From Verrucomicrobiaceae bacterium (GTDB taxonomy: Bacteria; Verrucomicrobiota; Verrucomicrobiia; Verrucomicrobiales; Verrucomicrobiaceae): a DNA stretch of 64,000 bases. The DNA lies in NCBI GenBank assembly GCA_027490195.1, contig JAIXYN010000053.1:1-64000 (forward strand), read 5' to 3'. Positions 52,215 through 61,532 of this stretch are shown here, one piece after another. The notes beneath the pieces are model-generated. The model worked only from the letters and a program-made list of their open reading frames with translations, ran no database searches and was not told where the DNA came from. Numbering within the stretch: the first letter of the stretch is position 1; each line of letters opens with the position of its first letter. The translations under genes and the position numbers were made by a program.

Positions 52215-52324
52215 GCGGTGCGGCCTCATTGACCTCGGTAAAGTAGGACATCTGCCCCCTTTCGCCGAAATCCAAACTAACGTTTGCTATTCCCCCAATG
52301 GGGACGAGGGTCATATCGCAAGTT

Positions 52325-52361
52325 AACCTGATAAAGGCTAAGCTAAGTCGTTCATCAGGTT
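52325..52361 (+). promoter_or_regulatory. Inverted repeat in the RRM-gene leader
   Basis: AACCTGAT (52325-52332) and ATCAGGTT (52354-52361) could form a stem over a 21-base loop about 80 bases before the RRM start. This may be an RNA thermosensor or autoregulatory site, or a DNA operator. Confidence 0.35.
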
Positions 52362-52440
52362 GTTTCCTTTGGTGTTCTTAAATCCGATTACGGAGCTTAC
52401 TCAGCCCTCATTCAGGCTGACTGAACTCAAGAAAATCGAT

Positions 52441-52836
52441 ATGAATACTAAAATGTACGTGGGCAACCTGCCCTTCACCGCCACAGAAGACGACGTCCGC
52501 GCTCTCTTCACCGACTACGGCACCGTTACCGACATCCACCTTCCGATGGACCGCGACTCCGGTCGTCCTCGTGGCTTTGCTTTCGTGACCATGGACTCCC
52601 AAACCGCCATGAATGAAGCCATCCGTGGCCTCAACGAAAAAGATTACGGTGGTCGCAACCTGACCATCAATGAAGCCCGTCCGAAAGAAGATCGTCCAGC
52701 AGGCGGCGGCGGCTACGGTGGTGGCGGCGGCGGTGGCCGTGGCGGCTACGGTGGTGGCGGCGGCAAGAGCGGTGGTGGTGGCGGCGGTGGCCGTGGCGGC
52801 TACGGTGGTGGCGGCGGCGGTGGCGGTCGCTACTAA
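52441..52836 (+). CDS. Glycine-rich RRM RNA-binding protein
   Basis: 131 residues from the ATG at 52441 ([20 protein letters not shown]). One RRM domain (~3-80) has RNP2 MYVGNLPF and RNP1 RGFAFVTM. The C-terminal ~45 residues are Gly/Arg/Tyr repeats ([18 protein letters not shown] type). Such small bacterial RNA-binding proteins resemble plant and cyanobacterial cold-induced RBPs. The long leader with an inverted repeat (52325-52361) and the strong terminator at 52882 make it a single-gene transcript. Tandem GGY codons explain the low-complexity DNA. Confidence 0.95.
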   Translation: MNTKMYVGNLPFTATEDDVRALFTDYGTVTDIHLPMDRDSGRPRGFAFVTMDSQTAMNEAIRGLNEKDYGGRNLTINEARPKEDRPAGGGGYGGGGGGGRGGYGGGGGKSGGGGGGGRGGYGGGGGGGGRY

Positions 52837-52881
52837 GCTTCCCCTCTGACCTTCCAACCCAAGGCCCCATAAAAATTATCG

Positions 52882-52913
52882 GCGGCATCCTGGCAACAGG
52901 ATGCCGCTTTTTT
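52882..52913 (+). terminator. Rho-independent terminator of the RRM gene
   Basis: An 11-bp perfect stem (GCGGCATCCTG with CAGGATGCCGC) capped by a GCAA loop and followed by six Ts. Confidence 0.95.
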
Positions 52914-52948
52914 GTGCCGTTAAGACGCGGCGGATCAATTCAACCCCT

Positions 52949-53164
52949 TTAGCGACCTGAGCCAAGCGCCATCAGCAGCCCCACCACGCCGCCGTAGATG
53001 GCTCCCCGCCACCATGTCGAGGTTAGGGGGCAGGTTCCAGAGCTGCATTGGCCGAAGTAGCCCAACGCCGAGCCGATGGCGGCACCAAAGGCGATGGGAA
53101 TGAGGAAGCGTGAGATGGAAATATGAATTGAGTTTTGGTTCAGCCGCACTTGCCGCCTCCGCAA
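52949..53164 (-). CDS. Small membrane protein, DUF6132-like
   Basis: About 71 residues if read from the TTG at 53164, overlapping the end of the DUF2892 gene by 25 bases; the true start is unclear. The recognisable part is FGAAIGSALGYFGQCSSGTC then PLTSTWWRGAIYGG. The motif C-x3-GTCP-x-TS is the one I recall for small DUF6132 proteins found with sulfur-transfer genes. It has two hydrophobic segments. It lies at the 3' end of the minus-strand DUF2892-RND-adaptor unit. Confidence 0.65.
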   Translation of the reverse strand: MRRRQVRLNQNSIHISISRFLIPIAFGAAIGSALGYFGQCSSGTCPLTSTWWRGAIYGGVVGLLMALGSGR

Positions 53165-53370
53165 CAGCCACCGCCTTTGTCATTGCCACCTTTGCCGCAG
53201 GTGCTGATGCCGAGAGGAGCATAGAGCGGGCAGAAGCGCACGAAGGCAGTGAGCAACGGCACGAGGCCGACGGCCCCCAGCCAGCTGTGATTGGCGATGC
53301 CGTAAGCGATGAGGCCGAGGCCCAAGATGATGCGCAGCGCGCGGTCCACGGTTCCGATGTTGGGTTTCAT
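53140..53370 (-). CDS. DUF2892-type small membrane protein with Cys/Gly-rich tail
   Basis: 76 residues: KPNIGTVDRALRIILGLGLI, then SWLGAVGLVPLLTAFVRFCP, matching the DUF2892 or YgaP membrane domain that often follows rhodanese. The C-terminus is Cys/Gly-rich (CGKGGNDKGGGCCGGGKCG), a possible metal- or persulfide-binding tail. It starts 6 bases after the RND gene stop. A second DUF2892 protein lies at 57754-57960. Confidence 0.9.
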   Translation of the reverse strand: MKPNIGTVDRALRIILGLGLIAYGIANHSWLGAVGLVPLLTAFVRFCPLYAPLGISTCGKGGNDKGGGCCGGGKCG

Positions 53371-53376
53371 AGTGTT

Positions 53377-56300
53377 TTAGGGTTTGGGTTCAGGATGAGA
53401 ATGTTTGTTGGCCATGAAGTAGAGCACCGGCACGGCCATACGGCTGATAAAGAGGCTGGCGATCTCCCCGGCCATAAGCGCGATGGCGAGGCCCTGGAAT
53501 ATTGGATCAGCGAGGATCACCGCCGCACCGACGACCACGGCCATGGCGGTCAGCAGCATGGGGCGAAATCGCACGGCTCCGGCGTCGATCACGGCCTCGC
53601 TCAGCGGCATACCCTCACGAATGCGCAGCTCGATGAAATCGACGAGGATGATGGAGTTTCGCACCACGATACCACCTCCTGCCATGAAGCCGATCATGCT
53701 GGTGGCGGTGAAGAATGCATCCATGAGACCGTGTGCGGGCAATATGCCAACCAGCGAGAACGGGATGGCGATCATCACAATGGCAGGTGTGATGAAACTG
53801 CGGAACCAGCCGACCATGAGGACATAGATGAGGATCAAACACGCGCCGAAGGCGGCACCGAGATCACGGAAGACTTCAATGGTGATGTGCCACTCGCCAT
53901 CCCATTTCAGCGCAGGTTCGGCATCGCTGAAGGGCATGGAGGCATTGAGGATCTGCAGTTCCGCGCCGCTGCCGCCGAACTCGCGCGTGTCGAGTTTCTT
54001 GAGAGCCTCGTTCATGTTGAAAATGGCGTACACAGGGCTTTCTACCACTCCGGCCACATCTCCAATGACGTAGGTCACCGGCATCAGGTTCTTGTGGTAG
54101 CGGCTCTTCTCCACGGTGACATGCTCCACATTCACCAGTTCACGCAGAGGCACGAGGGGCGAACCCGAGGCCCCGGGCTCGGGCAGAGCATTCGCATCGC
54201 CAGAGCGCACGCGCAACGCGAGCAGTTCCTCGGGTGTAGTCTTAGCGGAGCGCGGCAGTTCCAAGCGGATGTTCACATCCTCCTTCTCCTCAGGCTGGTG
54301 CAGCAGATCGACCGTCTCGCCATCCACAGCGATTTTGAGCGTCTGTGAAATCGTGGCAGCACTGATGCCATGGAGAGCGGCCTTCTCCTTGTCGATAACG
54401 AAGCGAGCCTTCTGCTGGTCGGCCTCGATGTACCAATCGACATCGACCACGCCAGGCGTGGACTTGAAAATGTTCTTCACCGCTTCGGCGAGTTTCAGGC
54501 GGTCCTCTTCATTCGGCCCATAAATTTCAGCAACGAGCGTTTGCAGCACCGGCGGACCTGGAGGCACTTCAGCCAGGGCCACACGCGCGCCGTAGCGTGC
54601 CGCAATGGCGGCAACGGCCGGGCGCACACGTTTGGCGATGTCATGGCTCTGCGCCTTGCGTTCGTGTTTGCCGACGAGGTTCACCTGAATATCCGCCACG
54701 TTGGCACCCCGGCGCATGAAGTAGTGGCGCACCAAGCCGTTGAAATTGTAAGGCGAGGCAACGCCGGCATAAATCTGGTAGTCGGTGACTTCAGGCTCCG
54801 TGCGGATCGCCGCAGCCATTTCCCGCGCCACGGCGGTCGTCTGCTCAAGCGAAGTGCCCTCGGGCATGTTCAGGATGACCTGAAACTCGCTCTTGTTGTC
54901 AAAAGGCAGCATCTTCACCTTCACCCAGCCAAGTCCGACCGTCGCCATGGCGAGGAGCAACATCACCGTGATGCCGATGAGAAACATCCACCGCCAGCCG
55001 GTGTGATGAATCAGCGGGCCCATCATGCGGCGGTACAGTTTCGTGAAGAAATCTTCCGCGTGCTCAGACGAGAGGTGCTTGTGGCCGTCGTCCACTGCGA
55101 CACCTTCCGTCAGCTTCGAATACTTGCCGCCCCAACGCAGAATGCGAATGGAGGCCCACGGCGTGACGATGAAAGCGATGAGCAGCGACCAGAACATGGC
55201 AGCACTGGCACCAATCGGAATGGGCCGCATGTAAGGTCCCATGAGACCGCCGACAAAGGCCATCGGCAGCACGGCGGCGATCACGGCAAAGGTGGCGAGG
55301 ATAGTGGGATTGCCCACTTCACCCACGGCTTCGACGGCGATCTTTGACCAGTCCCGCCCCTTGTTCTGCGGCAGGTGAAAATGACGCACGATGTTTTCCA
55401 CCACCACGATCGCGTCATCCACCAGGATGCCGATGCTGAAAATCAGCGCGAAGAGGGTGATGCGGTTCAGCGTGAAGCCGTAGAGATAAAAAATGAGGAG
55501 CGTGAGAGCCAGTGTGGCAGGAATAGCCACGGCGACGATGCCGCTCTCACGCCAGCCAAGCGTCAGCCAGATCAGGATGGCCACGCTGAACACGGCGATG
55601 CCCATGTGCAGCAGCAGTTCGTTGGATTTCTCCGCTGCGGTCTCGCCATAATTTCGCGTGACGCTCACGGTGACATCGGCGGGAATGATCGAGCCTTTGA
55701 GAAGGTCCACTTTGCGAATCACTTCGTCCGCCACGGAGATCGCGTTCGCACCGGGACGTTTGGCGATGCTGAGGGTTACGGCTGGTTCTTCGGAAGTCTT
55801 GGAGCCGTAGAGGACGTACTGCACCGCATCCTCGCCGCCATCATGGATCTCGGCCACTTCGCGCAGATACACCGGCCGGCCGCCAAACACACCGACGACC
55901 ACATCTCCCACATCGTGCGCGGTTTTCAGGAAGGCGCCGGTTTCCACGAGCACCTCGTTATTACCGGTGGTCAGGCCGCCTGCGCGAAACTGGCGGTTGG
56001 CCTGCTGCAGCATCGGCACGAGCCCCGCTGGGCTGAGATTGCGCGAGGCCAGCTTCACGGGATCAAGCATCACCCGCACCGCACGACGCGCACCACCCAG
56101 CAGATTCGTTTCCGCCACCAGCGGCACCTGTTTGACTGACTCATCCACCTGGGCCGCCAGACGGCGCAGTGTGAGGTGGTCATAGCGTGCGCTGTGGAAG
56201 GTTAGCGCCAGGATCGGCACATCATCAATACTCTTCGGTTTGACCAACGGTGGTGTCACACCCATCGGGATGCGGTCGAAATTGGCGCGTAGTTTCTCGG

Positions 56301-56664
56301 TGATCTTCACCAGACTGCGTTCGGGATCCTCTCCCACTTTGAAGCGCACGATGACCAAGCTCTCGCTGTCGCGGGAGGTGCTGTAGATGTATTCCACCCC
56401 GGCCACTTCCCACAGCAGCTTTTCCATGGGCCGCGTGGCACGTTCTTCGATCTCCTTCGCAGAAGATCCGGGCATGGACACCATGACATCGACCATCGGC
56501 ACCTTGATCTGCGGCTCCTCCTCACGCGGCAGCAGCACAACAGCCGCCGCGCCGAGAATGACGGAGGCGATGATGACCAGCGGGGTCAGTTTGGAATCAA
56601 TGAACATCGCGGCAATGCGGCCGGCGACACCCAGGTTCTCAGAATGATTGGAAGGCTCGCTCAT
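53377..56664 (-). CDS. RND-family efflux permease (AcrB/CzcA superfamily)
   Basis: 1095 residues, full RND size. One N-terminal helix ([20 protein letters not shown]) is followed by a porter domain, six more helices, a second porter half and the last helices. TM4 carries the proton-relay acids in [18 protein letters not shown]. It would export a toxic solute across the envelope with the adaptor encoded just upstream; no outer-membrane TolC gene is in this cluster. The start at 56664 overlaps the adaptor stop (ATGA). Two DUF2892 genes flank the pair, an unusual setting for an RND pump. Confidence 0.95.
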   Translation of the reverse strand: MSEPSNHSENLGVAGRIAAMFIDSKLTPLVIIASVILGAAAVVLLPREEEPQIKVPMVDVMVSMPGSSAKEIEERATRPMEKLLWEVAGVEYIYSTSRDSESLVIVRFKVGEDPERSLVKITEKLRANFDRIPMGVTPPLVKPKSIDDVPILALTFHSARYDHLTLRRLAAQVDESVKQVPLVAETNLLGGARRAVRVMLDPVKLASRNLSPAGLVPMLQQANRQFRAGGLTTGNNEVLVETGAFLKTAHDVGDVVVGVFGGRPVYLREVAEIHDGGEDAVQYVLYGSKTSEEPAVTLSIAKRPGANAISVADEVIRKVDLLKGSIIPADVTVSVTRNYGETAAEKSNELLLHMGIAVFSVAILIWLTLGWRESGIVAVAIPATLALTLLIFYLYGFTLNRITLFALIFSIGILVDDAIVVVENIVRHFHLPQNKGRDWSKIAVEAVGEVGNPTILATFAVIAAVLPMAFVGGLMGPYMRPIPIGASAAMFWSLLIAFIVTPWASIRILRWGGKYSKLTEGVAVDDGHKHLSSEHAEDFFTKLYRRMMGPLIHHTGWRWMFLIGITVMLLLAMATVGLGWVKVKMLPFDNKSEFQVILNMPEGTSLEQTTAVAREMAAAIRTEPEVTDYQIYAGVASPYNFNGLVRHYFMRRGANVADIQVNLVGKHERKAQSHDIAKRVRPAVAAIAARYGARVALAEVPPGPPVLQTLVAEIYGPNEEDRLKLAEAVKNIFKSTPGVVDVDWYIEADQQKARFVIDKEKAALHGISAATISQTLKIAVDGETVDLLHQPEEKEDVNIRLELPRSAKTTPEELLALRVRSGDANALPEPGASGSPLVPLRELVNVEHVTVEKSRYHKNLMPVTYVIGDVAGVVESPVYAIFNMNEALKKLDTREFGGSGAELQILNASMPFSDAEPALKWDGEWHITIEVFRDLGAAFGACLILIYVLMVGWFRSFITPAIVMIAIPFSLVGILPAHGLMDAFFTATSMIGFMAGGGIVVRNSIILVDFIELRIREGMPLSEAVIDAGAVRFRPMLLTAMAVVVGAAVILADPIFQGLAIALMAGEIASLFISRMAVPVLYFMANKHSHPEPKP

Positions 56665-57677
56665 GGCTGGATTGTCACGGGTTGGCCGTCGGCAAGTTTG
56701 CTGACATCAGTGATCACGACCTGCTCCCCTTCTTCGAGGCCGGAAAGCACTTCGATGCTGCCATTGATCGCCTTGCCCGTTTTCACCAGGCGCAGGTTTG
56801 CATGCCCTTCTTTGACAACGAAAATCAGTTCCATCTGTCCGCGCTTGATCACACTGCCCTGGGGAACCATCAGCAGCTGCATTTCCGCCATCGGCACAGC
56901 CACACGGCCAAACTGGCCGGTGCGCAGTCCCTCCGCCGCCGGCAGATCCAGCTTCACTTGAAACGTGCGGCTTACGGGATCGGCCACAGGAGCGATCTCA
57001 CTCACCGTGGCATCAAGCGGCTTTGCCACGGATGCGATTTTCACCTGCATCGTTGCCCCCATGGTGATGCGGTCCAGAATAGCTTCGGGGAGGTCGGCTT
57101 CAAAGCGCAGAGTAGTCGGCGCTTCCATTTCGAGCAAGTGCCTGCCCGGCATTGCCAGATCACCTACGTCGGCGAGCTTGCGGGTCACCACGCCATCAAA
57201 TGGCGCAGTCACTCGGGCGTAGCCCATTATCGTTTCGGCTTCATTGACACCCGCAGTGGCCACTTTGACCCGGGCATCGGCGGCATCGAAGTCCTGCCGT
57301 GTCGTCGCATTGCTGGCGACGAGCTCCTTTTGCCGCGCAAAGTCGCGCTGAGCCTGATCCAGCAGCGCCTTGGCCTGATCTACCTTGGCCTGAATCTCCT
57401 GATTTTCCAGCCGGGCGAGCATGTCCCCCGCCTTCACAGCAGCGCCGGGCGTGGCGGTGTATTCCAGGACACGGCCACTGATTTTCGCCTCCACCTGGGC
57501 ACGCAGTTTGGAGCGCACCGTACCCACGACCTCTTCGACCGCCATATGCGGCTGTAATTTGGCCATCTGCACTTTCACTGCGCTGCCGGGCAGAGGAGTC
57601 GTGGTTGGATGGCCAGCCTCATGCCTGCCACAGGCGGCGAGGGCGAGCAGTGCACCGAAGGAGAGAAGTCGTTTCAT
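56661..57677 (-). CDS. RND efflux periplasmic adaptor (lipoprotein)
   Basis: 338 residues with a lipoprotein signal ([20 protein letters not shown]; lipobox Cys at ~16). The fold is the usual adaptor: lipoyl half ([20 protein letters not shown]), helical hairpin ([20 protein letters not shown]), second lipoyl half ([20 protein letters not shown]), and beta-barrel and membrane-proximal domains. It links the inner-membrane RND permease to an outer channel. It overlaps the permease gene by 4 bases. Confidence 0.93.
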   Translation of the reverse strand: MKRLLSFGALLALAACGRHEAGHPTTTPLPGSAVKVQMAKLQPHMAVEEVVGTVRSKLRAQVEAKISGRVLEYTATPGAAVKAGDMLARLENQEIQAKVDQAKALLDQAQRDFARQKELVASNATTRQDFDAADARVKVATAGVNEAETIMGYARVTAPFDGVVTRKLADVGDLAMPGRHLLEMEAPTTLRFEADLPEAILDRITMGATMQVKIASVAKPLDATVSEIAPVADPVSRTFQVKLDLPAAEGLRTGQFGRVAVPMAEMQLLMVPQGSVIKRGQMELIFVVKEGHANLRLVKTGKAINGSIEVLSGLEEGEQVVITDVSKLADGQPVTIQP

Positions 57678-57753
57678 GGTGGTTTTATAAGGGGCGGGTC
57701 TGGAGTCCTTGAACCAAGGCTAACAGAAGCAGGCAGTCCGGTGCTCCTCCTAT

Positions 57754-57960
57754 TTAGTGTTTTGCGCAGCAGGAACCACCGACGCCGAGTTTCTTGAGAA
57801 TCGTTTCAGCAGGGCAGAAGCCCGTGAAGGCGGACTGCAGCAGGTTCGCACCCACAAAGGCGGTGAGCCAGAGCCAGTTCGGATGCACGTAGTGGCTGAG
57901 GGCCAGGCTGACGAGGATCATGGTGCCGGCGAGGGCGCGGATGGCGTTTTCGAGTTTCAT
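57754..57960 (-). CDS. DUF2892-type small membrane protein
   Basis: 68 residues from the ATG at 57960 (MKLENAIRALAGTMILVSLA); the frame is open 19 codons upstream across the operator region. Two membrane segments (GTMILVSLALSHYVHPN and WLTAFVGANLLQSAFTG) precede FCPAETILKKLGVGG and a Cys pair near the end (CCAKH). This is the YgaP-like membrane module found with sulfurtransferases. It is divergent from the ArsR regulator and probably under its control. Confidence 0.9.
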   Translation of the reverse strand: MKLENAIRALAGTMILVSLALSHYVHPNWLWLTAFVGANLLQSAFTGFCPAETILKKLGVGGSCCAKH

Positions 57961-58009
57961 GGTGGTAGGACGGGATTTGAGATTGACGATCTGAATTTTC
58001 AAAGGATAA

Positions 58010-58043
58010 TCATACACAACTGTATGAGTCTATACACATATAG
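58010..58043. promoter_or_regulatory. Operator-like palindromes between DUF2892 and arsR
   Basis: TCATACA-CAAC-TGTATGA (58010-58027) and CTATA-CACA-TATAG (58030-58043) are two adjacent inverted repeats in a 111-base divergent gap. They are good candidates for ArsR binding sites controlling both directions. Confidence 0.6.
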
Positions 58044-58071
58044 CAAATATCTGCAAACTCTTTTTCACATC

Positions 58072-58422
58072 ATGCCCGCCGCACGTAAAAAATCCCTGCC
58101 GCCGGTCTCCGAAGAGGCCCTCGCCTTGATCGCCTCCTGGTTCCGCACGCTCTCTGAACCCAGCCGCCTGAAAATTCTGCGCGCGCTGGAGGAGGGCGAA
58201 AAGAACATCACCGAACTCGTCGCCTCCACAGGCCTCACTCAAGCGAATGTCTCGCGCCATGTGCATTCGCTGGTGGACGCGGGAATGGTCGGTCGCCGCC
58301 GTGAAGGCCTGACCGCGATCTGCTTCATCGCCGATCCGAGCATCACCGAACTGTGCGACAGCGTCTGCAACAACCTCCTCAAACGTCTCTCTAATCAGGT
58401 GAAAAATCTCAGTGGTGCCTGA
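58072..58422 (+). CDS. ArsR/SmtB-family transcriptional regulator
   Basis: 116 residues from the ATG at 58072; an in-frame ATG at 58024 lies inside the operator and is less likely. The winged-helix is clear: LIASWFRTLSEPSRLKILRA, then ITELVASTGLTQANVSRHVH, then SLVDAGMVGRRREG. Three Cys (ICFIAD, ELCDSVCNN) lie in the C-terminal half; BigR/SqrR regulators use a Cys pair to sense persulfide, but the N-terminal Cys of that pair is not evident here. From its setting it should repress the sulfur-handling genes on both sides. Confidence 0.9.
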   Translation: MPAARKKSLPPVSEEALALIASWFRTLSEPSRLKILRALEEGEKNITELVASTGLTQANVSRHVHSLVDAGMVGRRREGLTAICFIADPSITELCDSVCNNLLKRLSNQVKNLSGA

Positions 58423-58461
58423 GCCGCCCGTTTCCCCATACACTCAATTCTCCTTCGCAAC

Positions 58462-58872
58462 ATGATCTGGACCCTTGTTATTCTCATAGCCGTCATCGGC
58501 GGCTGGTACTGGTATGAAGGAGACTGGGACCGCCGTCTCTTCACAGCGCAGCCCGGCTCCGTGTGTGCGAACCTCAATGCCGGCCAGGCCAATGCGTGGC
58601 TGCGTGAACACCCTGAGACGCAGGTGCTGGATGTGCGGTCCTCGGGCGAATTTGAAGACGGCGCCCTGCCTCATGCGGTGAACATTTCAATCGGCGACGC
58701 AACCTTCGAGCCAAAGGTGGCAGCGCTCAACAAGGACAAACCCGTGCTGGTGTATTGCGCAGGCGGCTTTCGCAGCCGCAAGGCCGTGATCGTTTTGAAA
58801 CAACTCGGCTTCCGCAACATCCAGCACATCCACCGCGGCTACATGTCGTGGCAGCCCGACGCCCAACCATGA
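58462..58872 (+). CDS. Membrane-anchored rhodanese-domain sulfurtransferase
   Basis: 136 residues. An N-terminal helix (MIWTLVILIAVIGGWYWYEG) anchors a single rhodanese domain. Its active-site loop is VYCAGGFRSRKAVI with the persulfide Cys, and the CH2-like motifs VLDVRSSGEFEDGALPHAVN come before. It would accept or deliver sulfane sulfur. It follows arsR by 39 bases and overlaps the next gene (ATGA), so these form one transcript. Confidence 0.92.
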   Translation: MIWTLVILIAVIGGWYWYEGDWDRRLFTAQPGSVCANLNAGQANAWLREHPETQVLDVRSSGEFEDGALPHAVNISIGDATFEPKVAALNKDKPVLVYCAGGFRSRKAVIVLKQLGFRNIQHIHRGYMSWQPDAQP

Positions 58873-59351
58873 AACACCTGCTCTTCTCTCTTCTAGCTCT
58901 CACCATTTCCACCTCTGCCACCGAGCCGGAGGTCATTCCGATCCAGGTGCGCGAGAACCTGCGCATCGTCTATCAAGTGACCGATAACTTAGCCCATGAG
59001 GGCGTGAACAAGGGACTGTTTTACGCCCGCAAACTCATCAACACTTATGAGAAGCAGGGCATCGCCGCAGACCAGGTGCATCTGCATCTAGTCTATCACG
59101 GCACCGGCATTGCCGCTGTGGTGAACGATGCGGCCCGCAAACGACTCGGCACGGATGCGGCCAATCCGAACGGCGAGATTCTCGCAGAACTCATCAAGCG
59201 CGGCGTGCAGGTGGAGCTGTGTGAAAACACGATGCAGCAGAAAGGCGTGAAGCCCACGGAGCTGATGCCCGGCGTCAAACTCGTCATCGGCGCATTCCCG
59301 CGTCTGATCGATCTGCAGCTGCAAGGCTTCGCCTACATCAAGTTTGAGTAA
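58869..59351 (+). CDS. Exported DsrE-family protein
   Basis: 160 residues with a short signal peptide (MKHLLFSLLALTISTSA). The rest follows the DsrE/DsrF-like fold: IVYQVTDNLAHEGVNKGLFY, LVYHGTGIAAVVNDAARKR, LIKRGVQVELCENTMQQKGV (conserved Cys) and MPGVKLVIGAFPRLIDLQLQ. Small DsrE proteins carry persulfide sulfur. The start overlaps the rhodanese stop, so the two probably act together, this one outside the cytoplasm. Confidence 0.87.
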   Translation: MKHLLFSLLALTISTSATEPEVIPIQVRENLRIVYQVTDNLAHEGVNKGLFYARKLINTYEKQGIAADQVHLHLVYHGTGIAAVVNDAARKRLGTDAANPNGEILAELIKRGVQVELCENTMQQKGVKPTELMPGVKLVIGAFPRLIDLQLQGFAYIKFE

Positions 59352-59407
59352 AAAGATCGACGCACTGATCGAGAACTACTTCGTGAAGTTCCGGCGGAAG
59401 TGAGTCC

Positions 59408-59866
59408 TCACTGGCTTCGCATCCACGCAAGCAGACGGTCTGCGGGCTGGAAGCCGGTGGTTTGTGCGACGAGTTTGCCGTTTCGTAGCAGCGCGAAGGC
59501 GGGGATACCCTGAACACGGAACTGGCTGGCGATGTCCTGCCGTTCATCGGTGTTTACTTTGACCAGGATGGCCGCGCCTGCGGCCTTGGCGGCAGCTTTG
59601 GCAAACTCAGGAGCCATCATCTGGCAAGGGCCGCACCATGGGGCCCAGAAATCCACCACGACAGGCAGCGTACTCTGCGAGATGAGCGCGGCGAAATCGG
59701 ACGCACTCGTGATCTCGACAGGTTCGGCCACATGGGGCAGCTCAGCTTTGCAGTTGCCGCAGCGGCCCTGCAGGGCGGCTTTGGCGTAAACGATGCGGTT
59801 GGCTGTGCCGCAGGCGGGACAGGGCAGAATGATGCCGCGCTCATCGGCGGTCAGGTGGGAACTCAT
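59408..59866 (-). CDS. trxC: Thioredoxin with N-terminal zinc ribbon (Trx2/TrxC type)
   Basis: 152 residues from the ATG at 59866 (MSSHLTADERGIILPCPACG); upstream codons in frame read through the divergent promoter. The zinc ribbon is LPCPACGTANRIVY and LQGRCGNCKAELP. The thioredoxin domain has VDFWAPWCGPCQMMAPEF with the WCGPC active site. TrxC proteins reduce disulfides and are linked to oxidative or sulfur stress. It lies minus-strand inside the otherwise plus-strand sulfur genes, divergent from the SQR-like gene. Confidence 0.95.
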   Translation of the reverse strand: MSSHLTADERGIILPCPACGTANRIVYAKAALQGRCGNCKAELPHVAEPVEITSASDFAALISQSTLPVVVDFWAPWCGPCQMMAPEFAKAAAKAAGAAILVKVNTDERQDIASQFRVQGIPAFALLRNGKLVAQTTGFQPADRLLAWMRSQ

Positions 59867-59898
59867 AAATGACAAGATTGGGGGGACATTAAAAATTG

Positions 59899-59920
59899 TA
59901 TATACGCATACGCGCATATA
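59899..59920. promoter_or_regulatory. Operator-like TATA-rich palindrome between trxC and SQR-like gene
   Basis: TATATACGCATACGCGCATA followed by TA is symmetric at 18 of 22 positions. It lies 32 bases from each gene start. It resembles the TATAC-type repeats near arsR (58010-58043), so the same ArsR could act here. Confidence 0.5.
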
Positions 59921-59952
59921 AACGGTACAGCAACACAACGCACCCACACCTC

Positions 59953-61182
59953 ATGATCAAGCATCTTCTCATTCTCGGCGGCGGCACGGCCGGTACCATC
60001 ATGGCCAACAACCTGCGCAGACGGTTGCCCGCTTCCGATTGGCACATGACCGTGGTGGACCGTTCGGACAAGCATCTCTACCAGCCCGGGCTGCTCTTCC
60101 TGCCCTTCGGCAAGTATGAAGAGAGCGACATCATCCGGAAGACCTGTGATTTCATTCCCGAAGGCGTCACCTTCACGCAGGCGGAGGTGGATCAAATCAT
60201 TCCCGAAAATCATGAAGTAACGATCAAGGGTGGGAGCACGCTCAAATACGATCTGCTGATCATCGCCACAGGCTGCCGCACGGCACCGGAGGAGACTGCG
60301 GGCATGCTGGGGCCGAAGTGGCGGGTGAATGTGCATGATTTCTACACGCTGGACGGTTCACGAGCGCTGCGTGAAAAGCTCAAGTCCTTCACGGGCGGGC
60401 GCGTGGTGGTGCACATCAACGAAATGCCAATCAAGTGCCCCGTGGCCCCGCTGGAGTTCACCTTCCTGGCAGACACGTTTTTCCGCGAGCAGGGTGTCCG
60501 TGACAAGGTCACGCTGACCTACGTCACGCCGCTTTCCGGTGCATTCACCAAGCCGAAAGCGTCGAAAAAGCTGGGGCATCTGCTCGGGGACAAAGGCATC
60601 GAACTCGTGACGGATTTCGTGGTGGAGAAAGTGGATCAGGAAAACAACAAGCTGGTGTGCTTTGACGGCCGCGAGGTGCCCTATGACCTGCTCATCACCA
60701 CACCGACAAACATGGGGGACGAAGCCGTGCGCCGTTCCGCCCTGGGGGATGATCTGGATTTTATCGCCACGCAGAAACACACGTTGCAGTCCGTCGAATA
60801 CAAGGACGTTTTCATCATCGGCGATGCGACGAACCTGCCCGCGTCCAAGGCGGGCTCCGTGGCCCATTTTGAAAGCGAGACTCTGGCGGACAACATTCTG
60901 CTGCACATCGCAGGCAAGCCGCTCAAGGAGGAGTTCGACGGACACTCCAACTGCTTTATCGAATCCGGCAACGGCAAGGCGCTGCTGATTGATTTCAATT
61001 ACGAATACGAGCCGCACGAAGGGCCGTTTCCCTTCCCCTTCGGCCCCATGCGCCTGCTGGAAGAGAGCCGCGTGAACCACTGGGGCAAGCTGGCCTTTCG
61101 CCACATATACTGGAACGTCCTCCTTCGCGGCTGGCCGCTGCCGGGCATCAGCCGGCAGAAAAAGAAGCCAGCTGACGCGTAA
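59953..61182 (+). CDS. Sulfide:quinone oxidoreductase-like FAD protein
   Basis: 409 residues from the ATG at 59953, which opens the FAD-binding GxGxxG-type motif (HLLILGGGTAGTIMANNLRR). Further landmarks: HLYQPGLLFLPFGKYEESDI, the conserved Cys in INEMPIKCPVAPLEFTFLAD, YDLLITTPTNMGDEAVRRSA, and the second FAD motif VFIIGDATNLPASKAGSVAH. These match the SQR family, which oxidises sulfide and passes electrons to quinone. A TusE/DsrC-like and a DsrE2-like gene follow closely, consistent with onward handling of sulfane sulfur. Confidence 0.9.
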   Translation: MIKHLLILGGGTAGTIMANNLRRRLPASDWHMTVVDRSDKHLYQPGLLFLPFGKYEESDIIRKTCDFIPEGVTFTQAEVDQIIPENHEVTIKGGSTLKYDLLIIATGCRTAPEETAGMLGPKWRVNVHDFYTLDGSRALREKLKSFTGGRVVVHINEMPIKCPVAPLEFTFLADTFFREQGVRDKVTLTYVTPLSGAFTKPKASKKLGHLLGDKGIELVTDFVVEKVDQENNKLVCFDGREVPYDLLITTPTNMGDEAVRRSALGDDLDFIATQKHTLQSVEYKDVFIIGDATNLPASKAGSVAHFESETLADNILLHIAGKPLKEEFDGHSNCFIESGNGKALLIDFNYEYEPHEGPFPFPFGPMRLLEESRVNHWGKLAFRHIYWNVLLRGWPLPGISRQKKKPADA

Positions 61183-61202
61183 TCATCACCCAACCAACCA
61201 TC

Positions 61203-61514
61203 ATGAAAAAGACCATCGCAGGAACTGAAATCGACGTGAACGAGGAGGGCTACCTCGCCGACGCAACCCAGTGGAATGAAGCCATCGCCGCCGCCATCGC
61301 CACGGAGGAAGGAATTGGCGCGCTGACGGACGCCCACATGAAGGTGGTGATCTACCTGCGCGAGCAGCAGGCGAAGGGTGCTTCCCTGACCATTCGCAGC
61401 ATGGGCAAAAGCGGCGTGGTGACGACGAAGGAACTCTACGATCTCTTCCCCGGCGGACCGCTGAAGAAGTCCTCCAAGATTGCCGGCATTCCCAAACCCG
61501 TTGGCTGCATTTAA
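61203..61514 (+). CDS. TusE/DsrC/DsvC-family protein
   Basis: 103 residues. The C-terminal arm KIAGIPKPVGCI keeps the penultimate Cys that carries sulfur. The upstream Cys that completes the pair in true DsrC is Ser here (KKSSKIAGIP). That makes it TusE-like: a single-Cys sulfur relay rather than a dissimilatory sulfite reductase partner. Family text also includes LTDAHMKVVIYLREQQAKGA. It is 20 bases downstream of the SQR-like gene and 18 bases upstream of the DsrE2-like gene. Confidence 0.93.
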   Translation: MKKTIAGTEIDVNEEGYLADATQWNEAIAAAIATEEGIGALTDAHMKVVIYLREQQAKGASLTIRSMGKSGVVTTKELYDLFPGGPLKKSSKIAGIPKPVGCI

Positions 61515-61532
61515 CCCCTATCTCTTCCCATC

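Noticed and set aside
52700-52836. Tandem GGTGGCGGCGGC-type repeats, considered as a CRISPR-like or microsatellite array
   Set aside because: They are in frame with the RRM gene and encode its Gly/Tyr/Arg tail.
53110-54348. 412-residue plus-strand frame opposite the RND permease
   Set aside because: His/Glu/Asp/Gly-rich shadow of the RND gene; no motif or start signal.
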